Shown: positions 1-9,498, numbered from the stretch's first letter. The stretch is DNA of 34,613 nt from an uncultured Planktomarina sp. (GCA_905182325.1 CAJJBD010000044.1:1-34613), one strand, 5' to 3'. Notes: generated from the letters alone by a model not told the origin. Numbers and translations are program-made.

Positions 1-205
1 GGGCTAATCCTTCTCCGATAAATCTTTCCCCCGAAGGGCGTATAAGGTATTACTCTCCGTTTCCAGAGGCTATTCCTTAGAGAAGGGCATATTCCCACGC
101 GTTACTCACCCGTCCGCCGCTCATCCCAAAGGATGCGCTCGACTTGCATGTATTAGGCCTGCCGCCAGCGTTCGTTCTGAGCCAGGATCAAACTCTCAAG
201 TTGAA
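1..205 (-). rRNA. rrs: 16S ribosomal RNA, 5' end only (partial)
   Basis: The reverse complement contains the near-universal 16S 5' primer region (AGAGTTTGATCCTGGCTC at about 198-181), followed by the conserved stretch leading to ACATGCAAGTCGAGCG and GGCGGACGGGTGAGTAACG. The gene runs off the left edge, so only about 205 bases are present. The mature 5' end is placed near 205 by analogy with other alphaproteobacterial 16S genes and is approximate. The variable part (ATACCTTATACGCCCTTCGG) reads like Roseobacter-group Rhodobacterales, which is the best taxonomic clue in the window. Confidence 0.96.
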
Positions 206-247
206 ATACATTACTGTATAACCTTGACGTTCGAACCTCTGCACATC

Positions 248-268
248 GTCCCGCTGTTCAGGCGGGAC
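248..268 (-). other. Stem-loop in the 16S precursor leader
   Basis: Seven perfect G/C-rich base pairs (GTCCCGC / GCGGGAC) enclose a 7-base loop about 43 bases upstream of the 16S 5' end. It may be a leader structure that helps rRNA folding or processing. No function is shown. Confidence 0.45.
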
Positions 269-460
269 ATCATTTCTGTTTATTGTGCTTCAGTTTCAAA
301 AAGAAACAAAAACCTAACAAACAGTGAAGCTGACCTTACATGATCGGACACCCTCAAAAGAAGTAGCCCTAGTAAGTCGATATGCAGTTGTTTGTTCATC
401 GAATGAACCAAACCGCCCACATATCTCTTCAGATATCATCAATTTCAAATAGCATGACAC

Positions 461-495
461 AAAAAAAACTGGTTGCGCTTACTAACTTAAAGCGC
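461..495 (-). terminator. Stem-loop with T-run, candidate terminator in front of the rRNA operon
   Basis: On the minus strand GCGCTT and AAGCGC pair around a 9-base loop (495-475). Six bases later there is a run of eight T (468-461). It could end msrPQ transcription before the rRNA promoter, or be part of the rRNA leader. The six-base gap between stem and T-run is longer than usual for an intrinsic terminator, so the call is weak. Confidence 0.35.
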
Positions 496-818
496 GCCCT
501 GCTTTATTTGTATCAATTTAGTAATGGATCCGCTTGTTAACGATCCCAGTAGGGTGCTTCTAAGGTCACCAGTCAGAAGCCGCAAGGCCTTTTTTTAAGA
601 AAAAGAGTTTTTTCTATAATTAATTTTTAAGTGTTTAAAATCAGATACTTAAATTTATAAACCTGTCTACCAAGATACTGCTGAAATAAATGGCTCTAAA
701 TCAAAGCAACACAATATCTACATATAGAACGTTTATAAACAGTAACTACTAATGGTGCCATTAAGATAAAGGTTATATTATTAGAGCAATCAACAGGTAA
801 CAACATTAATTGAATTTT

Positions 819-1424
819 CTATTTTCTAAGCCAGATTCGGTACCATTTTGGTGTGCGCGCAGCAATAAAAGAAATGATGACGGTCATGTAAATTAAAGGT
901 TCAAGCTGAAAGCCCTTAGTCAACATTATGTAATGCAATCCACCAAGAATCGCTGCCATGTAAACTAAACTGTGTAGCTTCGGCCAAAAACTGCCCAGCC
1001 TACGAACTGACCAATTGTTCGAAGTAAGGACCAGGGGCACTAAAAGTAGGAAACTCAAGAAACCAACAGTGACATAAGGGCGCTTTTTAATATCAACCAA
1101 AATCTCATTGACGTTATGGAGATCGAGAATAAGCCAAGTTAGAAAATGTGCTGTCACATAAGTGAAAGCCACCACCCCAATTGCACGACGAAATCTCAAA
1201 AGGTTCAAACCTGTAAATCGCAAGACTGGGGTAATTGAGAGACCCAAAATAAGAAGTTTCAATGTAAATCCACCAAGTTCCTGCTCAAGCATCGTAATTG
1301 GTTCAGCGCCAAGACCCCCGGTTAAACCCAAATAGAATGTGACTATACCTGGAACTGGCAAAGCAATATATAAAGCCCATACAGGAACTTTGCGAAACCC
1401 AACATTCAGTGCTTGGACAATCAT
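819..1424 (-). CDS. msrQ: MsrQ, heme membrane subunit of the MsrPQ methionine sulfoxide reductase system
   Basis: MsrQ (YedZ) is an inner-membrane cytochrome b that passes electrons from the quinone pool or a flavin reductase to periplasmic MsrP. The 201-residue product matches the family's usual length and is mostly membrane segments (about six hydrophobic stretches). Histidines at 93, 151 and 164 sit where the known E. coli heme-ligand candidates lie (about 91, 151, 164). It starts 25 bases after the msrP stop, in the usual msrP-msrQ order, so the two are surely one transcript. No odd features were seen. Confidence 0.93.
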   Translation of the reverse strand: MIVQALNVGFRKVPVWALYIALPVPGIVTFYLGLTGGLGAEPITMLEQELGGFTLKLLILGLSITPVLRFTGLNLLRFRRAIGVVAFTYVTAHFLTWLILDLHNVNEILVDIKKRPYVTVGFLSFLLLVPLVLTSNNWSVRRLGSFWPKLHSLVYMAAILGGLHYIMLTKGFQLEPLIYMTVIISFIAARTPKWYRIWLRK

Positions 1425-1449
1425 TTGCGTAATCCGTGTCTTCGTCTGC

Positions 1450-2352
1450 CTAATAAAATTTAGCTAAGTCCATTCCATCATAAAGATGGGCAACCTCATC
1501 CTCATAACCATTAAACATTAAAGTAGGCTTGCGCTTGGCAAACAAGCCTCCACCAATCCTCCGCTCACTAGCCTGCGACCAACGCGGATGATTTACAGTC
1601 GGGTTTACATTGCTATAAAATCCATACTCTCTCGAATTAGACATATTCCAACTCGTCTGCGGTTCTGTATCCGTTAGCGTAATTCGTACAATGGATTTAA
1701 TTGACTTGAAGCCGTACTTCCATGGTACCACCAGCCTTATGGGAGCTCCATTTTGATTTGGAATTGGCTTTCCGTAAATTTCTGTTGCCATCAATGTAAG
1801 GGGATGCATTGCTTCATCAAGTCGCAAACCTTCTCGGTATGGCCAATCCAAAACATTGTACTTAACACCTGGCATCTCATCTGGGCGCAAAGCAGTCTCA
1901 AATGAAACAAATTTGGCACCTGGTTTAACACCAACTATATCAAGAATATCTTTAAGCTCATAGCCATTCCAAGGCACAACCATTGACCAGGCCTCAACGC
2001 AACGAAATCTATAAACCCGCTCCTCTAGCGTCAACCCTGTCAAAAGCTCTACCAAAGAATAACGGCCAGGATTATCAACCATACCGTCCACAACTATCGA
2101 CCATCCCTCAGTATTAAGGTTGTGTGCGTTAGCAGCTGGATCCCCCTTTCCGGTACCAAACTCATAATAATTATTATAACTGGTGATGTCTTCCCAGCTG
2201 TTTGGCGTGAGAACCTCAGCCGATACAGGGCCCGCTATTGTTCCACAGAAGCCTAAACTTAGGGCACTAGAAATAATTTGGCGTCTGTTAAGCCATATAA
2301 CCTCAGGTGTTATTTCAGAGTTTAATAGATTGTTTTTCCAACGGTTTGCCAT
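1450..2352 (-). CDS. msrP: MsrP, periplasmic molybdopterin methionine sulfoxide reductase catalytic subunit
   Basis: MsrP (YedY) repairs oxidised methionine, free or in proteins, in the cell envelope. The 300-residue protein has a twin-arginine signal ([14 protein letters not shown], residues 22-35, cut probably after VSA near 45), so it is exported folded with its molybdopterin. The sulfite-oxidase-type core follows, with the molybdenum-ligand cysteine C118 in [17 protein letters not shown]. The start is supported by AAAGGA eight bases upstream. It leads the msrPQ pair and is divergent from the dehydrogenase at 2502. Repair of oxidative damage fits thematically with the rpoE-chrR module further along, but no shared promoter was found. 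Confidence 0.95.
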   Translation of the reverse strand: MANRWKNNLLNSEITPEVIWLNRRQIISSALSLGFCGTIAGPVSAEVLTPNSWEDITSYNNYYEFGTGKGDPAANAHNLNTEGWSIVVDGMVDNPGRYSLVELLTGLTLEERVYRFRCVEAWSMVVPWNGYELKDILDIVGVKPGAKFVSFETALRPDEMPGVKYNVLDWPYREGLRLDEAMHPLTLMATEIYGKPIPNQNGAPIRLVVPWKYGFKSIKSIVRITLTDTEPQTSWNMSNSREYGFYSNVNPTVNHPRWSQASERRIGGGLFAKRKPTLMFNGYEDEVAHLYDGMDLAKFY

Positions 2353-2501
2353 ACCAAAAGTCCTTTCACTGATTGATAACTAGTACGAAAGTAACGCTGG
2401 GCCAATGCATGGATAATTAGATTTAAGTTGTTTTTGCAATTGACTGGATCTTGCGTTCACTATTCGATCAATGAAAACTTACTTAAAGAATTGGAATAAG
2501 T

Positions 2502-3266
2502 ATGAAAACAGCAATTGTAACGGGTGCAGCGCGAGGCATTGGCTTAGCTACTGCAGATATACTTCGAAGCCAAAGCTGGCACGTCATTATGGTAGACCGC
2601 GACGCGAAGGAACTACAAAAGCAAGCCGCAATTAGGGATCAAATTACTGCATTGTGCCACGATATTTCTGATCCTGAGCAGGTTAATTTAATGGTAAAGA
2701 AAGTTATGGCCAATCGGGGTCAAATAGATGCTTTGGTTAATAATGCTGGCGTGGCCGATTTTGGGCCACTTGAAGAAACTAGTTTTGCCCAATGGCGAAA
2801 GGTAATGGAGACTAACCTTGATGGAGTGTTTCTTTGTACGCAGGCTGCATTGAGTGCCCTAAAGTCAAGCAAGGGTACAATTGTTAATATAGCATCCATT
2901 TCCGGACTGAGGGCGTCCACACTAAGGGTTGCTTATGGGACATCAAAGGCTGCCGTAATTCACCTCACCCAGCAACAAGCCGTGGAACTGGGCGAATTTG
3001 GCATACGGGCCAACTCAGTCTCACCTGGACCTGTTAAAACAAAATTAGCGATGGCTGTTCATTCAGAAGATATTATCGGCGCATATCATGATGCAATTCC
3101 ACTTAATCGCTATGGAAGTGAAGCAGAGGTTGGACATGTAATTGCCTTTTTATGCTCAGATCAAGCAAGTTTTGTAACTGGCCAAAATATTTCAGTAGAC
3201 GGAGGATTCGAGAGCACCGGGATCGGCCTTCCATCATTACGAACTGATGATCATCTAACCAAATAA
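2502..3266 (+). CDS. Short-chain dehydrogenase/reductase (classical SDR), substrate unknown
   Basis: This is a 254-residue Rossmann-fold oxidoreductase of the classical SDR family. It shows the cofactor loop TGAARGIG (8-14), Asp32 at the end of the second strand (favouring NAD over NADP), NNAG at 80-83, and the catalytic set S132, Y145, K149 (YGTSK). The ending with VTGQNISVDGG is typical of FabG-like enzymes. It stands alone, divergent from msrP and convergent with clpB. The ATG is preceded by GGAATAAGT, a reasonable ribosome site. It could be annotated as a 3-oxoacyl-ACP reductase homolog, but nothing nearby points to fatty-acid synthesis, so the substrate is left open. Confidence 0.9.
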   Translation: MKTAIVTGAARGIGLATADILRSQSWHVIMVDRDAKELQKQAAIRDQITALCHDISDPEQVNLMVKKVMANRGQIDALVNNAGVADFGPLEETSFAQWRKVMETNLDGVFLCTQAALSALKSSKGTIVNIASISGLRASTLRVAYGTSKAAVIHLTQQQAVELGEFGIRANSVSPGPVKTKLAMAVHSEDIIGAYHDAIPLNRYGSEAEVGHVIAFLCSDQASFVTGQNISVDGGFESTGIGLPSLRTDDHLTK

Positions 3267-3295
3267 ATTATTATATCTGTTACGCTCAAAATCTC

Positions 3296-3333
3296 AAAAA
3301 ATGTTATTAAACAAACAATTTAAAACTGTTTGT
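3296..3333 (-). terminator. Weak candidate terminator between convergent genes
   Basis: ACAAACA and TGTTTGT form a 7-base-pair A/T-rich stem around a 9-base spacer (3311-3333). On the minus strand, the side of clpB, a T-rich stretch ending in six T follows about 8-14 bases later. Stem strength is low. Confidence 0.35.
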
Positions 3334-3386
3334 GTCAAATAAGAACTTACCAGTTTAAGAACAAATCATCAAAAGAGTTTCAAAGT

Positions 3387-5996
3387 CTAATGAACCATAG
3401 GTTTTTTTTTCGATGAGCGAGGGGATGAGCTTGGGCGGTCACCAACAATCAATCCATCTGGACCAGCCATAATAGAAACGGTGTCGCCATCCATGACTTC
3501 ATTTGCCAAAAGCATCTCAGCAAGTCGGTTTCGAAGTGTCGCTTGTAAAACACGTTTAAGTGGTCGCGCGCCAAATACAGGGTCATATCCCTCATCCGCA
3601 AGCCATTTTTTGGAAGCTTGATCCAGATTTAAGGTAATATTGCGATGGGCTAAACGACCCCGAAGGTGCTCCAATTGAACATCTACAATGCCATCCATTT
3701 CACTACGGCTCAAACGATCAAAAATGATGGTCTCATCCAAACGATTTAGGAATTCAGGCCGAAAATGATTCTGCACCGCATCCATAACTTCACGGTGAGC
3801 ATCTGAAGCATCAGAGCCATCCGGAAGTTGGCTCAGCGCCAGTGTCCCGAGGTTACTGGTTAGAATTATTATAGTCTGCTTAAAGTCTACAGTTCTACCC
3901 TGACCATCAGTAAGTACACCATCATCCAAGACTTGAAGCAAAATATTAAATACATCTGGGTGGGCTTTCTCTACCTCATCAAACAACACGACCTGATATG
4001 GACGTCGTCGGACGGCCTCTGTAAGAACGCCACCTTCCTCATAGCCAACATAACCTGGAGGAGCTCCAATTAACCTGGCAACATTATGCTTTTCCATGAA
4101 CTCAGACATGTCAATTCTGACCATGGCATTGTCATCATCAAATAGAAAATTGGCTACTGCCTTGGTAAGCTCTGTCTTGCCAACTCCTGTTGGACCAAGA
4201 AACAGGAAGCTGCCTAATGGCTGGCTCTCGTCATTTAGGCCGGCACGTGCACGACGCACAGCGTTGGATACGGCATGTACCGCGGAGTGCTGACCAATCA
4301 CACGCAAATGTATTTCGTCTTCCATACGTAGTAATTTATCCCGCTCACCTTCTAACATCCGTGATGTCGGTATCCCAGTCCACCGCTCAACAACTCCAGC
4401 AATTTGGTCAGGCCGGACGGCTTCTTCAACCATTTTTCCTTCAGCTGATTCTGCTTCAGATAATTGCTTCTCTAGTCCTGGAACCACACCGTAGGTAAGC
4501 TCACCCGCCTTCGCTAAATTGCCCTCGCGCTTGGCGATGTCTAGGTCAGCACGGGCGCGATCTAGCATTTCCTTAAGATCACGTGCCGATGCTAACTTAG
4601 CCCTCTCAGCTTGCCACTGCACAGTTAATTCACCTGAACGCTCCTGAAGCCCAGCTAGTTTTTTCTGAAGCTTTGATAGACGGTTTTTAGACTCGCCATC
4701 ATCTTCAATTTTTAGCGCTTCTGCCTCAATCTGTTTTTGTAAAATATCACGATCAAGTGCATCCAGTTCTTCTGGCTTACTGTCCACCTGCATGCGTAAA
4801 CGACTAGCCGCTTCATCTATCAAGTCTATAGCCTTATCAGGCAAAAACCGACCTGTAATATAGCGGTGAGACAGCTTTGCAGATGCAACTAAAGCCGCGT
4901 CAGCAATACGCACACCATGGTGCAGCTCATATTTCTCTTTAATTCCTCGAAGAATTGAGATCGTATCATTAACCGTAGGTTCCTCAACAACGATAGGTTG
5001 GAACCTACGAGCAAGTGCTGCATCCTTCTCAACATATTTTCGATATTCAGTTAAAGTTGTCGCACCAATGCAGTGTAATTCACCACGAGCCAGAGCAGGT
5101 TTAATAAGGTTTGCTGCATCCATTGCGCCGTCACTTTTACCAGCTCCAACAAGTGTATGCATCTCGTCAATAAAAAGAATGATCTGTCCCATAGCAGCAG
5201 TCATCTCATTCAATACCGCTTTCAAACGTTCTTCAAATTCACCACGGTATTTTGCGCCAGCAATCAAGGCTCCCATGTCCAAAGCAAGCAACCGCTTATT
5301 GCGGAGACTTTCGGGAACATCACCATTTATAATTCTGAGGGCCATGCCCTCTGCAATCGCAGTTTTTCCTACGCCAGGCTCTCCAATCAAAACAGGATTA
5401 TTTTTAGTTCTGCGTGAAAGGACCTGCATAGCCCGCCGAATTTCTTCGTCACGTCCTATGATGGGATCAATCTTACCTTCCCGCGCACGCTCTGTGAGAT
5501 CTTGTGCATATTTATCCAAGGCCTCGTAACTATTTTCAGCACTAGGACTATCTGCAGTACGTCCTTGTCGAATATCATTAATTTTCTCATTTAGGTTCTG
5601 GGCTGTTACCGCCCCAGATTCTAATGCCTCTTTAGCTTTAGATTTCACTGTACAAAGGGCAAGCAGGATACGCTCCACAGGTACAAAGCTATCACCTGCT
5701 TTATGAGCCAGTCTTTCAGCCTCCATCAGAACTTTGTTCAGCGAGCTGTCTAAGTGGATTTGAGAGGCACCCGTGACTTTTGCAATTTTTGAGAGGCTAG
5801 ATTCCAAGACATCTGTGATCCGGATCAGGATGCCACCTGATCGTATAATTAAACTACTGACTAAACCCTCTGGATCATCCAATAGTGCTTTCAGTAAATG
5901 CTCAGAACCTAAACGCGCATGATTTTCTCTCTCAGCAATGGTTTGCGCTGCCTGAATAAATCCGCGCGACCTTTCGGTGAATTTTTCTAAATTCAT
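3387..5996 (-). CDS. clpB: ClpB, ATP-dependent protein disaggregase
   Basis: ClpB is a cytoplasmic hexameric AAA+ unfoldase that rescues aggregated proteins together with DnaK. The 869 residues show every expected part in order: the N domain (about 1-145), first AAA module with Walker A GEPGVGKT (205-212) and Walker [10 protein letters not shown], the coiled-coil middle domain (about 400-520) that distinguishes ClpB from ClpA/ClpC, and the second AAA module with GPTGVGKT and [12 protein letters not shown]. The C-terminal tail is short and basic (SSKKKPMVH). Full-length and intact. A sigma-32-like promoter lies 75-100 bases upstream and is listed separately. It is monocistronic and divergent from pyrF. 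Confidence 0.98.
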   Translation of the reverse strand: MNLEKFTERSRGFIQAAQTIAERENHARLGSEHLLKALLDDPEGLVSSLIIRSGGILIRITDVLESSLSKIAKVTGASQIHLDSSLNKVLMEAERLAHKAGDSFVPVERILLALCTVKSKAKEALESGAVTAQNLNEKINDIRQGRTADSPSAENSYEALDKYAQDLTERAREGKIDPIIGRDEEIRRAMQVLSRRTKNNPVLIGEPGVGKTAIAEGMALRIINGDVPESLRNKRLLALDMGALIAGAKYRGEFEERLKAVLNEMTAAMGQIILFIDEMHTLVGAGKSDGAMDAANLIKPALARGELHCIGATTLTEYRKYVEKDAALARRFQPIVVEEPTVNDTISILRGIKEKYELHHGVRIADAALVASAKLSHRYITGRFLPDKAIDLIDEAASRLRMQVDSKPEELDALDRDILQKQIEAEALKIEDDGESKNRLSKLQKKLAGLQERSGELTVQWQAERAKLASARDLKEMLDRARADLDIAKREGNLAKAGELTYGVVPGLEKQLSEAESAEGKMVEEAVRPDQIAGVVERWTGIPTSRMLEGERDKLLRMEDEIHLRVIGQHSAVHAVSNAVRRARAGLNDESQPLGSFLFLGPTGVGKTELTKAVANFLFDDDNAMVRIDMSEFMEKHNVARLIGAPPGYVGYEEGGVLTEAVRRRPYQVVLFDEVEKAHPDVFNILLQVLDDGVLTDGQGRTVDFKQTIIILTSNLGTLALSQLPDGSDASDAHREVMDAVQNHFRPEFLNRLDETIIFDRLSRSEMDGIVDVQLEHLRGRLAHRNITLNLDQASKKWLADEGYDPVFGARPLKRVLQATLRNRLAEMLLANEVMDGDTVSIMAGPDGLIVGDRPSSSPRSSKKKPMVH

Positions 5997-6070
5997 TGGT
6001 CCTATCCTCTAACTACTCCCGCCTGAATACTAACACCTCACCAGACAAAACTTTAAAGTACGTTTCTTTT

Positions 6071-6100
6071 TAATTGGGTATAAACAACAGAAACGGCAAG
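6071..6100 (-). promoter_or_regulatory. Candidate heat-shock (sigma-32) promoter of clpB
   Basis: Read on the minus strand, CTTGCCG is followed after 15 bases by ACCCAATT. This resembles the RpoH consensus (CTTGAAA, 13-17 bases, CCCCATnT). It sits 75-104 bases in front of the clpB ATG, and clpB is a classic RpoH target. The intergenic region 5997-6301 otherwise shows no gene. Confidence 0.5.
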
Positions 6101-6301
6101 GGTCTTTGAAACAAAATGTTTATTTATCTTTTTATAAATTGCGCAGAGCTTTGATAAGGAATGCATTTAACCAGATGCCAACAGCATACCCTTCCTACTT
6201 GTAGCGGAACCCCTACGTCGTAATACCCAATAATATTACACTTAGCGTTGACGAAAATAATCTACATTACTATTCAAGGCTTAAAAATTTTGGAGATTAA
6301 T

Positions 6302-6997
6302 TTGGCGGATGATAGACTGATTGTGGCAATGGATTTGCCAGACGCCATTTCAGCGTTAAAATTGGCTCAAAAACTAGGTGACTCTGTCAACTTTTATAAA
6401 ATTGGCCTTGGTATGCTGACAAGTGGCGGCCTTGCATTAGCAAATGAGCTAAAACAAGAAATGGGGAAACGTATTTTCCTAGATATGAAAATTTTTGACA
6501 TCGGGGCAACAGTCGAAAACGCAGTACGTGGATTGACACAGTTTGATTTAGATTTCTTAACTGTTCACGGTGATCCAAATGTTGTCCAGGCCGCTAAAGA
6601 GGGCGCCAGCGGTAAAAACACTAAAATTTTGGCAGTCACTATTCTCACATCACTTGATAGGGCTGATCTAGATGCAGCATTAATAAAGCCAGGTAAACTT
6701 TCGGACTTAGTTGTTGAACGTGCAGGAAAAGCTTTTGAGGCTGGAGCAGACGGCATAATTGCCAGCCCACAAGAAGCTACGTTTATACGTGCGTTGCCAG
6801 AAGCTGAAGGGAAACTGATTATTACCCCTGGCATACGTCCCATCGGATCAGAATCAGGTGACCAAAAGCGTGTAACCACTCCAGCTATGGCAATTAAGAA
6901 TGGTGCAGACCATATTGTAGTTGGTCGCCCAATCTGGCGCGCTACGTCCCCAGTAGATGCTGCGATGGCAATTCTTTCAGAAATAGGTGGTTCATAG
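6302..6997 (+). CDS. pyrF: Orotidine 5'-phosphate decarboxylase
   Basis: PyrF makes UMP from OMP, the last step of pyrimidine nucleotide synthesis, in the cytoplasm. The 231-residue product has the TIM-barrel signature motifs: VAMDLP near the start, the catalytic LDMKIFDIGATV (Asp-x-Lys-x-x-Asp), TPGIRPIG and the phosphate-binding VVGRPIW. The frame is open further upstream to 6248. TTG at 6302 is chosen because GGAG stands six bases before it and because the protein then begins (M)ADDRLIVAMDLP, as in the family. It lies just ahead of dinB on the same strand (under 90 bases apart), which may be co-transcribed. Confidence 0.94.
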   Translation: MADDRLIVAMDLPDAISALKLAQKLGDSVNFYKIGLGMLTSGGLALANELKQEMGKRIFLDMKIFDIGATVENAVRGLTQFDLDFLTVHGDPNVVQAAKEGASGKNTKILAVTILTSLDRADLDAALIKPGKLSDLVVERAGKAFEAGADGIIASPQEATFIRALPEAEGKLIITPGIRPIGSESGDQKRVTTPAMAIKNGADHIVVGRPIWRATSPVDAAMAILSEIGGS

Positions 6998-7080
6998 AGT
7001 TAAAACTTTAAGTTCAATATACTTTAAAGAACTCCCTGGACCCCGTGGACGCGAACTTACTTCGCCTATATCCTGATGCC

Positions 7081-8337
7081 ATGCCAGCGATTTGCCGAGA
7101 CTGCCTCACTTCTTTTGAAACCGCCCCATCGCGGTGCTACAATTGTGGGCGCCCCCGGGTCCTGGAACATCCAGAACTTTTTTCACTCTCAATAGCACAC
7201 ATGGACTGCGATGCCTTCTACGCTTCAGTCGAAAAGCGTGACAACCCAAAGTTGGCCGACAAGCCGGTAATAATTGGTGGGGGACGCAGGGGCGTGGTCA
7301 GTACAGCCTGTTACGTAGCTCGAGTACGTGGGGTAAAATCAGCAATGCCAATGTATCAAGCTTTAAAACTCTGCCCTGACGCGGTGGTCGTACGTCCCAG
7401 AATGGATGAGTATGTAAAAGCTAGCAAAGCAATCAGAGCCATAATGCAGGACCTAACGCCTGACATTGAGCCACTCTCTCTTGACGAAGCCTTTATGGAT
7501 ATGACAGGCACAACCAAACTACATGGAGCACCACCTGCGGTGATGCTTGCAAAGCTCATTAACCGTATGCGAGACGAACTCGGTCTTACTGGCTCAATTG
7601 GATTATCTCACAATAAGTTTCTAGCAAAAGTGGCAAGTGATCTCGAAAAACCGCGTGGATATTCTGTGATTGGGGTTGCCGAAACAGCTGAGTTTTTGAA
7701 AGATAAACCTATTAGCTTGATCTGGGGCGTTGGAAGCGTCTCACAGGATGCATTGAGTAAAGCAGGAATCCGATTTTTCAAGGATCTTTTGCGATGGGAT
7801 CGTAGAGATCTTTCTGTAAGGTTTGGCTCACTTGGCGACAGGCTTTGGCACCTAGCTCGCGGACAAGACCGCAGGCGCGTAACGGCGAATGCTGCAGTTA
7901 AAAGCATCTCAAATGAAACAACATTTTCAGAGGATACCTCAAATACTGACATATTGGATGGACATATATGGAGGTTAGCCGAGAAGGTTAGCGACCGGGC
8001 TAAGGCTCGAGGTCTTGCTGGTAGAGTTGTCACCCTAAAACTAAAGCGAGCAGATCACAGTTTACTATCCCGTAGACTATCACTTCGAGAGCCAACACAA
8101 ATTGCAGATCGCATTTATCGTACGGCACGCAACTTATTTGATCAGTCAAGCCGTTCTGGTTCTTACCGGCTTATTGGCGTGGGTATTTCCGGCTTAGTGA
8201 GTGATTCTGACAGCGACCTAACTACTGACTTACTTGACCCAAATGAACAAAACCGGGCTAAAGCTGAACGGGCAACCGACGCGATAAGGGCAAAGTTTGG
8301 CAACGGTTCCATACTCAAGGGCCGCTCTTTGCGCTAA
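7081..8337 (+). CDS. dinB: DNA polymerase IV (Y-family) with N-terminal zinc-ribbon-like segment
   Basis: DinB performs translesion synthesis past damaged bases. The polymerase core begins at AHMDCDAFYASVEKRDNP (first catalytic Asp), continues to SLDEAFMDMTG (catalytic Asp-Glu) and SHNKFLAKVASDLEKPRG, then the little-finger domain. In front is a short segment with two Cys-x-x-Cys pairs (CRDC and CYNC), which I recall as usual in alphaproteobacterial DinB and which probably binds zinc. ATG 7081 gives MPAICRDCL, the usual-looking start. GTG 7045 in frame is an alternative, and neither has a strong ribosome site. The stop is one base from the stop of the convergent amidohydrolase gene. No LexA box was recognised upstream. 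Confidence 0.93.
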   Translation: MPAICRDCLTSFETAPSRCYNCGRPRVLEHPELFSLSIAHMDCDAFYASVEKRDNPKLADKPVIIGGGRRGVVSTACYVARVRGVKSAMPMYQALKLCPDAVVVRPRMDEYVKASKAIRAIMQDLTPDIEPLSLDEAFMDMTGTTKLHGAPPAVMLAKLINRMRDELGLTGSIGLSHNKFLAKVASDLEKPRGYSVIGVAETAEFLKDKPISLIWGVGSVSQDALSKAGIRFFKDLLRWDRRDLSVRFGSLGDRLWHLARGQDRRRVTANAAVKSISNETTFSEDTSNTDILDGHIWRLAEKVSDRAKARGLAGRVVTLKLKRADHSLLSRRLSLREPTQIADRIYRTARNLFDQSSRSGSYRLIGVGISGLVSDSDSDLTTDLLDPNEQNRAKAERATDAIRAKFGNGSILKGRSLR

Positions 8338-8338
8338 G

Positions 8339-9196
8339 TTACTCAGCAGCCAACTTGTTAACATTAACTTCCATTTGAGCAATTTTGGCAACCACGCCTC
8401 GAAGAGCAGTCTGAAAATCAGAGAAATTGGGTAGTTTTTCTATCGTTTCCTCATTCATATAGAGACTACGATCAATTTCAACCTGTATGACATGCTGATT
8501 TTTCTCAGGTTTTCCATATTGTTGAGTGGTATAGGCACCTGCAAACGGCATGTTTCTTGAAACGCGGAACCCAGATTCGGCAAATGCCATACGCACCTGT
8601 TCTACTACATCACAGCTCGCAGCGGTTCCAAATCTATCTCCTAAAACAATCTGAGGTGGAGCATTGTTTCGCAATCCTACATTTACCGATGCGTGAGGCA
8701 TAGAGTGGCAGTCAATGAGTAAAACGTGACCAAAAATTTTTCTTGTAGCATCCAGTAAGCTCTGCAAGCATTTGTGATAAGGATGCCAAACGCTGGATAA
8801 CCGCTCTTTGACCTCATCCAGAGTTATCTTCCCACTATAAATCAGCTTATTTTTAGAAACTAGACGGGGCACCACCCCTAAACCAGATGATGCTCTCCCA
8901 TTTTGTCCACGAACCTTAGTGCCTGCAATCAACATAGGATCTAGATCGCCAGCGTCACGATTAAGATCAACAAATGTTCGTGGAACATTTGACACTAAAA
9001 GTGGGGCACCAAATTCGGGTACAAAGTTAAACAACTCATCGACAAAAGCGTCTTCAGAAATCCGTATGCTAACTGGATCAAGTATGACAGAATCTAAAAA
9101 ATCTTGAGAATACAGCCGCCCAGAATGAGGCGATGCAAACACCACGCTGCTTTGCAGTTTTTCAGGTGAGAAGAGTTTGAATGGAGCAGTTGTCAT
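8339..9196 (-). CDS. N-formylglutamate amidohydrolase family protein
   Basis: Enzymes of this family hydrolyse N-formylglutamate to formate and glutamate, the last step of one histidine-degradation route. The 285-residue protein shows the family's conserved blocks: ASPHSGRLYSQDFL (20s-30s), NRDAGDLDP, the zinc-ligand-like DCHSMPHASV and the EIDRSLYMNE block. No other histidine-degradation (hut) gene lies nearby, so the true substrate could be a related N-formyl or N-acyl amino acid. The gene is tail-to-tail with dinB, one base apart. The protein ends in KLAAE, one of four AAE endings in this window. Confidence 0.88.
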   Translation of the reverse strand: MTTAPFKLFSPEKLQSSVVFASPHSGRLYSQDFLDSVILDPVSIRISEDAFVDELFNFVPEFGAPLLVSNVPRTFVDLNRDAGDLDPMLIAGTKVRGQNGRASSGLGVVPRLVSKNKLIYSGKITLDEVKERLSSVWHPYHKCLQSLLDATRKIFGHVLLIDCHSMPHASVNVGLRNNAPPQIVLGDRFGTAASCDVVEQVRMAFAESGFRVSRNMPFAGAYTTQQYGKPEKNQHVIQVEIDRSLYMNEETIEKLPNFSDFQTALRGVVAKIAQMEVNVNKLAAE

Positions 9197-9300
9197 GATA
9201 TTGACTTAACATGGTTCACGTATTTGAAAAGTATTTGGTTCACAAAATTCATAAAAATAGCTTGATGCTCACTATTTCAGGGCCATCGCTCAATTTTGGC

Positions 9301-9329
9301 TTGAAGACTCTTCACCTGGTGCATATACG
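9301..9329 (+). promoter_or_regulatory. Candidate housekeeping promoter for tRNA-Val and rpmJ
   Basis: TTGAAG (9301-9306) and TATACG (9324-9329) are spaced by exactly 17 bases. Transcription would begin near 9336, about 58 bases before the tRNA. The position and spacing fit a strong housekeeping promoter. Confidence 0.55.
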
Positions 9330-9393
9330 GCCGCTACCGGTACGAACTCACGCATCTTAGTTTATTAAGTCGTGGGCACTGTGTCGGTTCAAC

Positions 9394-9468
9394 GGGCGCG
9401 TAGCTCAGCGGTAGAGCACTTCGTTGACATCGAAGGGGTCACTGGTTCGATCCCAGTCGTGCCCACCA
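9394..9468 (+). tRNA. tRNA-Val (anticodon GAC), CCA encoded
   Basis: The acceptor stem GGGCGCG pairs with CGTGCCC (one G-U). The D arm contains TAGCTCAGCGGTAGAGCA. The anticodon stem CTTCG/CGAAG closes the loop TTGACAT, giving anticodon GAC (valine). The T arm carries GGTTCGATCCC. The discriminator A is followed by an encoded CCA. All arms are intact. Confidence 0.97.
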
Positions 9469-9481
9469 CATAATTTAGCTA

Positions 9482-9498
9482 GGGCTTCACCGCAGCCC
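9482..9498 (+). other. Small stem-loop between tRNA-Val and rpmJ
   Basis: GGGCT and AGCCC form five base pairs around a 7-base loop, directly between the tRNA 3' end and the rpmJ ribosome-binding site. It could mark the cut separating the tRNA from the rpmJ message. Confidence 0.35.

Larger units (their letters stand above)
206..818. other. rRNA operon leader and upstream region, no gene seen
   Basis: This 613-base stretch between the msrQ stop and the 16S gene holds no convincing coding frame. It must contain the rRNA promoter (minus strand) and the 16S precursor leader. I could not pick a -35/-10 pair with confidence. Two hairpins are visible and listed separately (248-268 and 475-495). 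A short palindrome, TAATGG-TG-CCATTA, lies at 751-764; its two-base centre makes it unlikely as an RNA hairpin. Confidence 0.7.

Noticed and set aside
556-600. Hairpin plus T-run (CTTCT...AGAAG, AAGGCC then seven T) as a plus-strand terminator
   Set aside because: No plus-strand gene precedes it, and the competing stems are only three to five base pairs with a large loop.
751-764. TAATGG-TG-CCATTA palindrome as a regulator site
   Set aside because: Short, AT-rich, single copy, and too far from any start to tie to a gene.
5068-5529. A 153-codon plus-strand open frame
   Set aside because: It is a shadow of clpB's first AAA module, rich in Ser, Arg and Ala, without start signal or family features.
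7608-8033. A 141-codon minus-strand open frame
   Set aside because: Antisense to the dinB core; no motif or ribosome site.
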